From the NCBI GenBank assembly GCA_012719815.1, contig JAAXZP010000361.1:1-5346 (forward strand): 5,346 nucleotides of DNA. Direction: 5' to 3'. This stretch comes from Christensenellaceae bacterium. Its GTDB lineage: Bacteria; Bacillota; Clostridia; Christensenellales; SZUA-584. A model generated the notes under the pieces. It did no database searches. It had not been told where the DNA came from and saw only the letters and a list, made by a program, of their open reading frames with translations. The translations under genes and the position numbers were made by a program. The first letter of the stretch is position 1. Each line of letters begins with the position of its first letter. Below are positions 4,791 through 5,346 of the stretch, piece by piece.

Positions 4791-4840
4791 GTATTGAAGC
4801 GCTGTCAGAAGGATTGAATCCGGCCGCGCAGGAGGAACAG

Positions 4841-5197
4841 ATGAAAATTAAGTATCTGAAGCAAAACGGCAGTGTCATCGCATTGCTGGAAGAAGGCGTC
4901 ATCGCCACCGTGCAGGACGCGCTGGATTTGATCGCCGAAGCGTCGTACCAGAGCGCGTCCGGGGTGGTTATGCCGATGGAGCGGCTTTCTCCCGATTTCT
5001 TCTCGCTCAAAACGGGGTTTGCGGGAGAAATGCTGCAAAAGTTCGTCAATTACGGTATGCGCGCCGCCATCGCCGGGGATTTTTCCGGCTTTGGCAGCGA
5101 AAGCCTGAAAGCTTTTATGCGCGAATCCAACCGGGGGCGGCACGTGCTTTTTGCGCCCACCGTGGAGCAAGCCCTCAAGGAACTCACGAGCCGCTGA
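4841..5197 (+). CDS. DUF4180 domain-containing protein
   Basis: A 118-residue protein that fills the DUF4180 family almost end to end. The family is small and of unknown function, and I do not assign one. Recognisable conserved stretches are TVQDALDLIAEASY (23-36), LSPDFFSLKTGFAGEMLQ (49-66) with KFVNY (67-71), AAIAGDFS (75-82) and SLKAFMRESNRGRHVLF (88-104). No signal peptide or membrane segment is visible, so it is probably cytosolic. ATG 4841 is preceded by AGGAGG (4830-4835) five bases upstream, a better start than TTG 4814 in the same frame. It is the only plus-strand gene in the window. Its TGA (5195-5197) lies 2 bases from the stop of the convergent gene, leaving no room for a dedicated terminator. 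Confidence 0.87.
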   Translation: MKIKYLKQNGSVIALLEEGVIATVQDALDLIAEASYQSASGVVMPMERLSPDFFSLKTGFAGEMLQKFVNYGMRAAIAGDFSGFGSESLKAFMRESNRGRHVLFAPTVEQALKELTSR

Positions 5198-5199
5198 CT

Positions 5200-5346
5200 T
5201 TAGCCCTGCCTGGCTGCGCGCTTGCGGAATATCTGCGCCCGGAACAGTATCACGTTCATCAGGACAAACAGCACCAGCAGCTGTGGGCCATCTTGTTCGG
5301 GTTCCCGATGCTGCTGCTTTTGGGCTTCGCGCCGAAGAGCCTCGGC
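5200..5346 (-). CDS. C-terminal end of an unidentified protein with a hydrophobic segment near its C-terminus (cut by window edge)
   Basis: The minus-strand frame is open from the right edge for 48 codons to TAA (5202-5200). The first 21 residues are charged and Gln-rich (LRREAQKQQHREPEQDGP). A hydrophobic stretch follows, LLVLFVLMNVILF (about 23-35 of the fragment), ending in a basic tail (RKRAARQG). This suggests a protein finishing with a membrane segment whose short C-terminus carries positive charges and probably faces the cytoplasm. Codon use (CTG, GTG, CAG, CGC) resembles the neighbouring genes. I do not recognise the family. The opposite strand is also open here, so the coding call rests on the hydrophobic pattern, the codon use and a stop placed neatly against DUF4180. 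Confidence 0.5.
   Translation of the reverse strand, partial: AEALRREAQKQQHREPEQDGPQLLVLFVLMNVILFRAQIFRKRAARQG

Noticed and set aside
4805..5170. 121-codon minus-strand open frame over DUF4180
   Set aside because: DUF4180 on the plus strand has family motifs and a strong Shine-Dalgarno; the antisense frame has neither.

Overview
The window looks like a chromosomal segment of a motile, endospore-forming Gram-positive bacterium, most likely a moderately GC-rich member of the Clostridia. Three things point there: a complete cotJABC spore-coat operon, two flagellins with putative sigma-28 (sigma-D type) control, and strong GGAGG-type Shine-Dalgarno sites in front of most genes. I cannot name the genus from sequence alone. 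All genes lie on the minus strand except one small gene of the DUF4180 type.

Reading in the direction of minus-strand transcription (right to left): the right edge (5200-5346) holds the C-terminal end of an unidentified protein with a hydrophobic segment near its C-terminus. It converges on a plus-strand DUF4180 gene (4841-5197) with only 2 bases between the stop codons. A region of about 200 bases rich in inverted repeats (4641-4840) separates DUF4180 from a divergent G3E-family (COG0523/CobW-like) P-loop GTPase (3741-4640), a probable metal-handling protein that ends at an intrinsic terminator (3700-3725). Next comes cotJA-cotJB-cotJC (3550 down to 2475), preceded by a sporulation-sigma-like promoter inside a 38-base inverted repeat and followed by a strong terminator (2390-2425).

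The left half is a motility block. A sigma-28-like promoter (2315-2342) drives two translationally coupled flagellin genes (1289-2260 and 471-1292, ATGA overlap). Their short leader has two GGA motifs, each able to sit in a small hairpin loop, which is reminiscent of CsrA control of flagellin translation. A probable terminator (344-369) follows. Then a second sigma-28-like promoter with the same unusual 16-base spacer (278-305) precedes the start of a methyl-accepting chemotaxis protein that runs off the left edge.

The motility genes look like one late-flagellar regulatory class. The cotJ genes belong to the mother-cell spore-coat programme. The GTPase and DUF4180 genes have no evident link to either. 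The most unusual features are a roughly 50-residue, Ala/Ser/Glu-rich tail after the normal end of the upstream flagellin, and the dense dyad symmetry in two intergenic regions. I saw no CRISPR array, tRNA, rRNA, transposase or clear mobile element.
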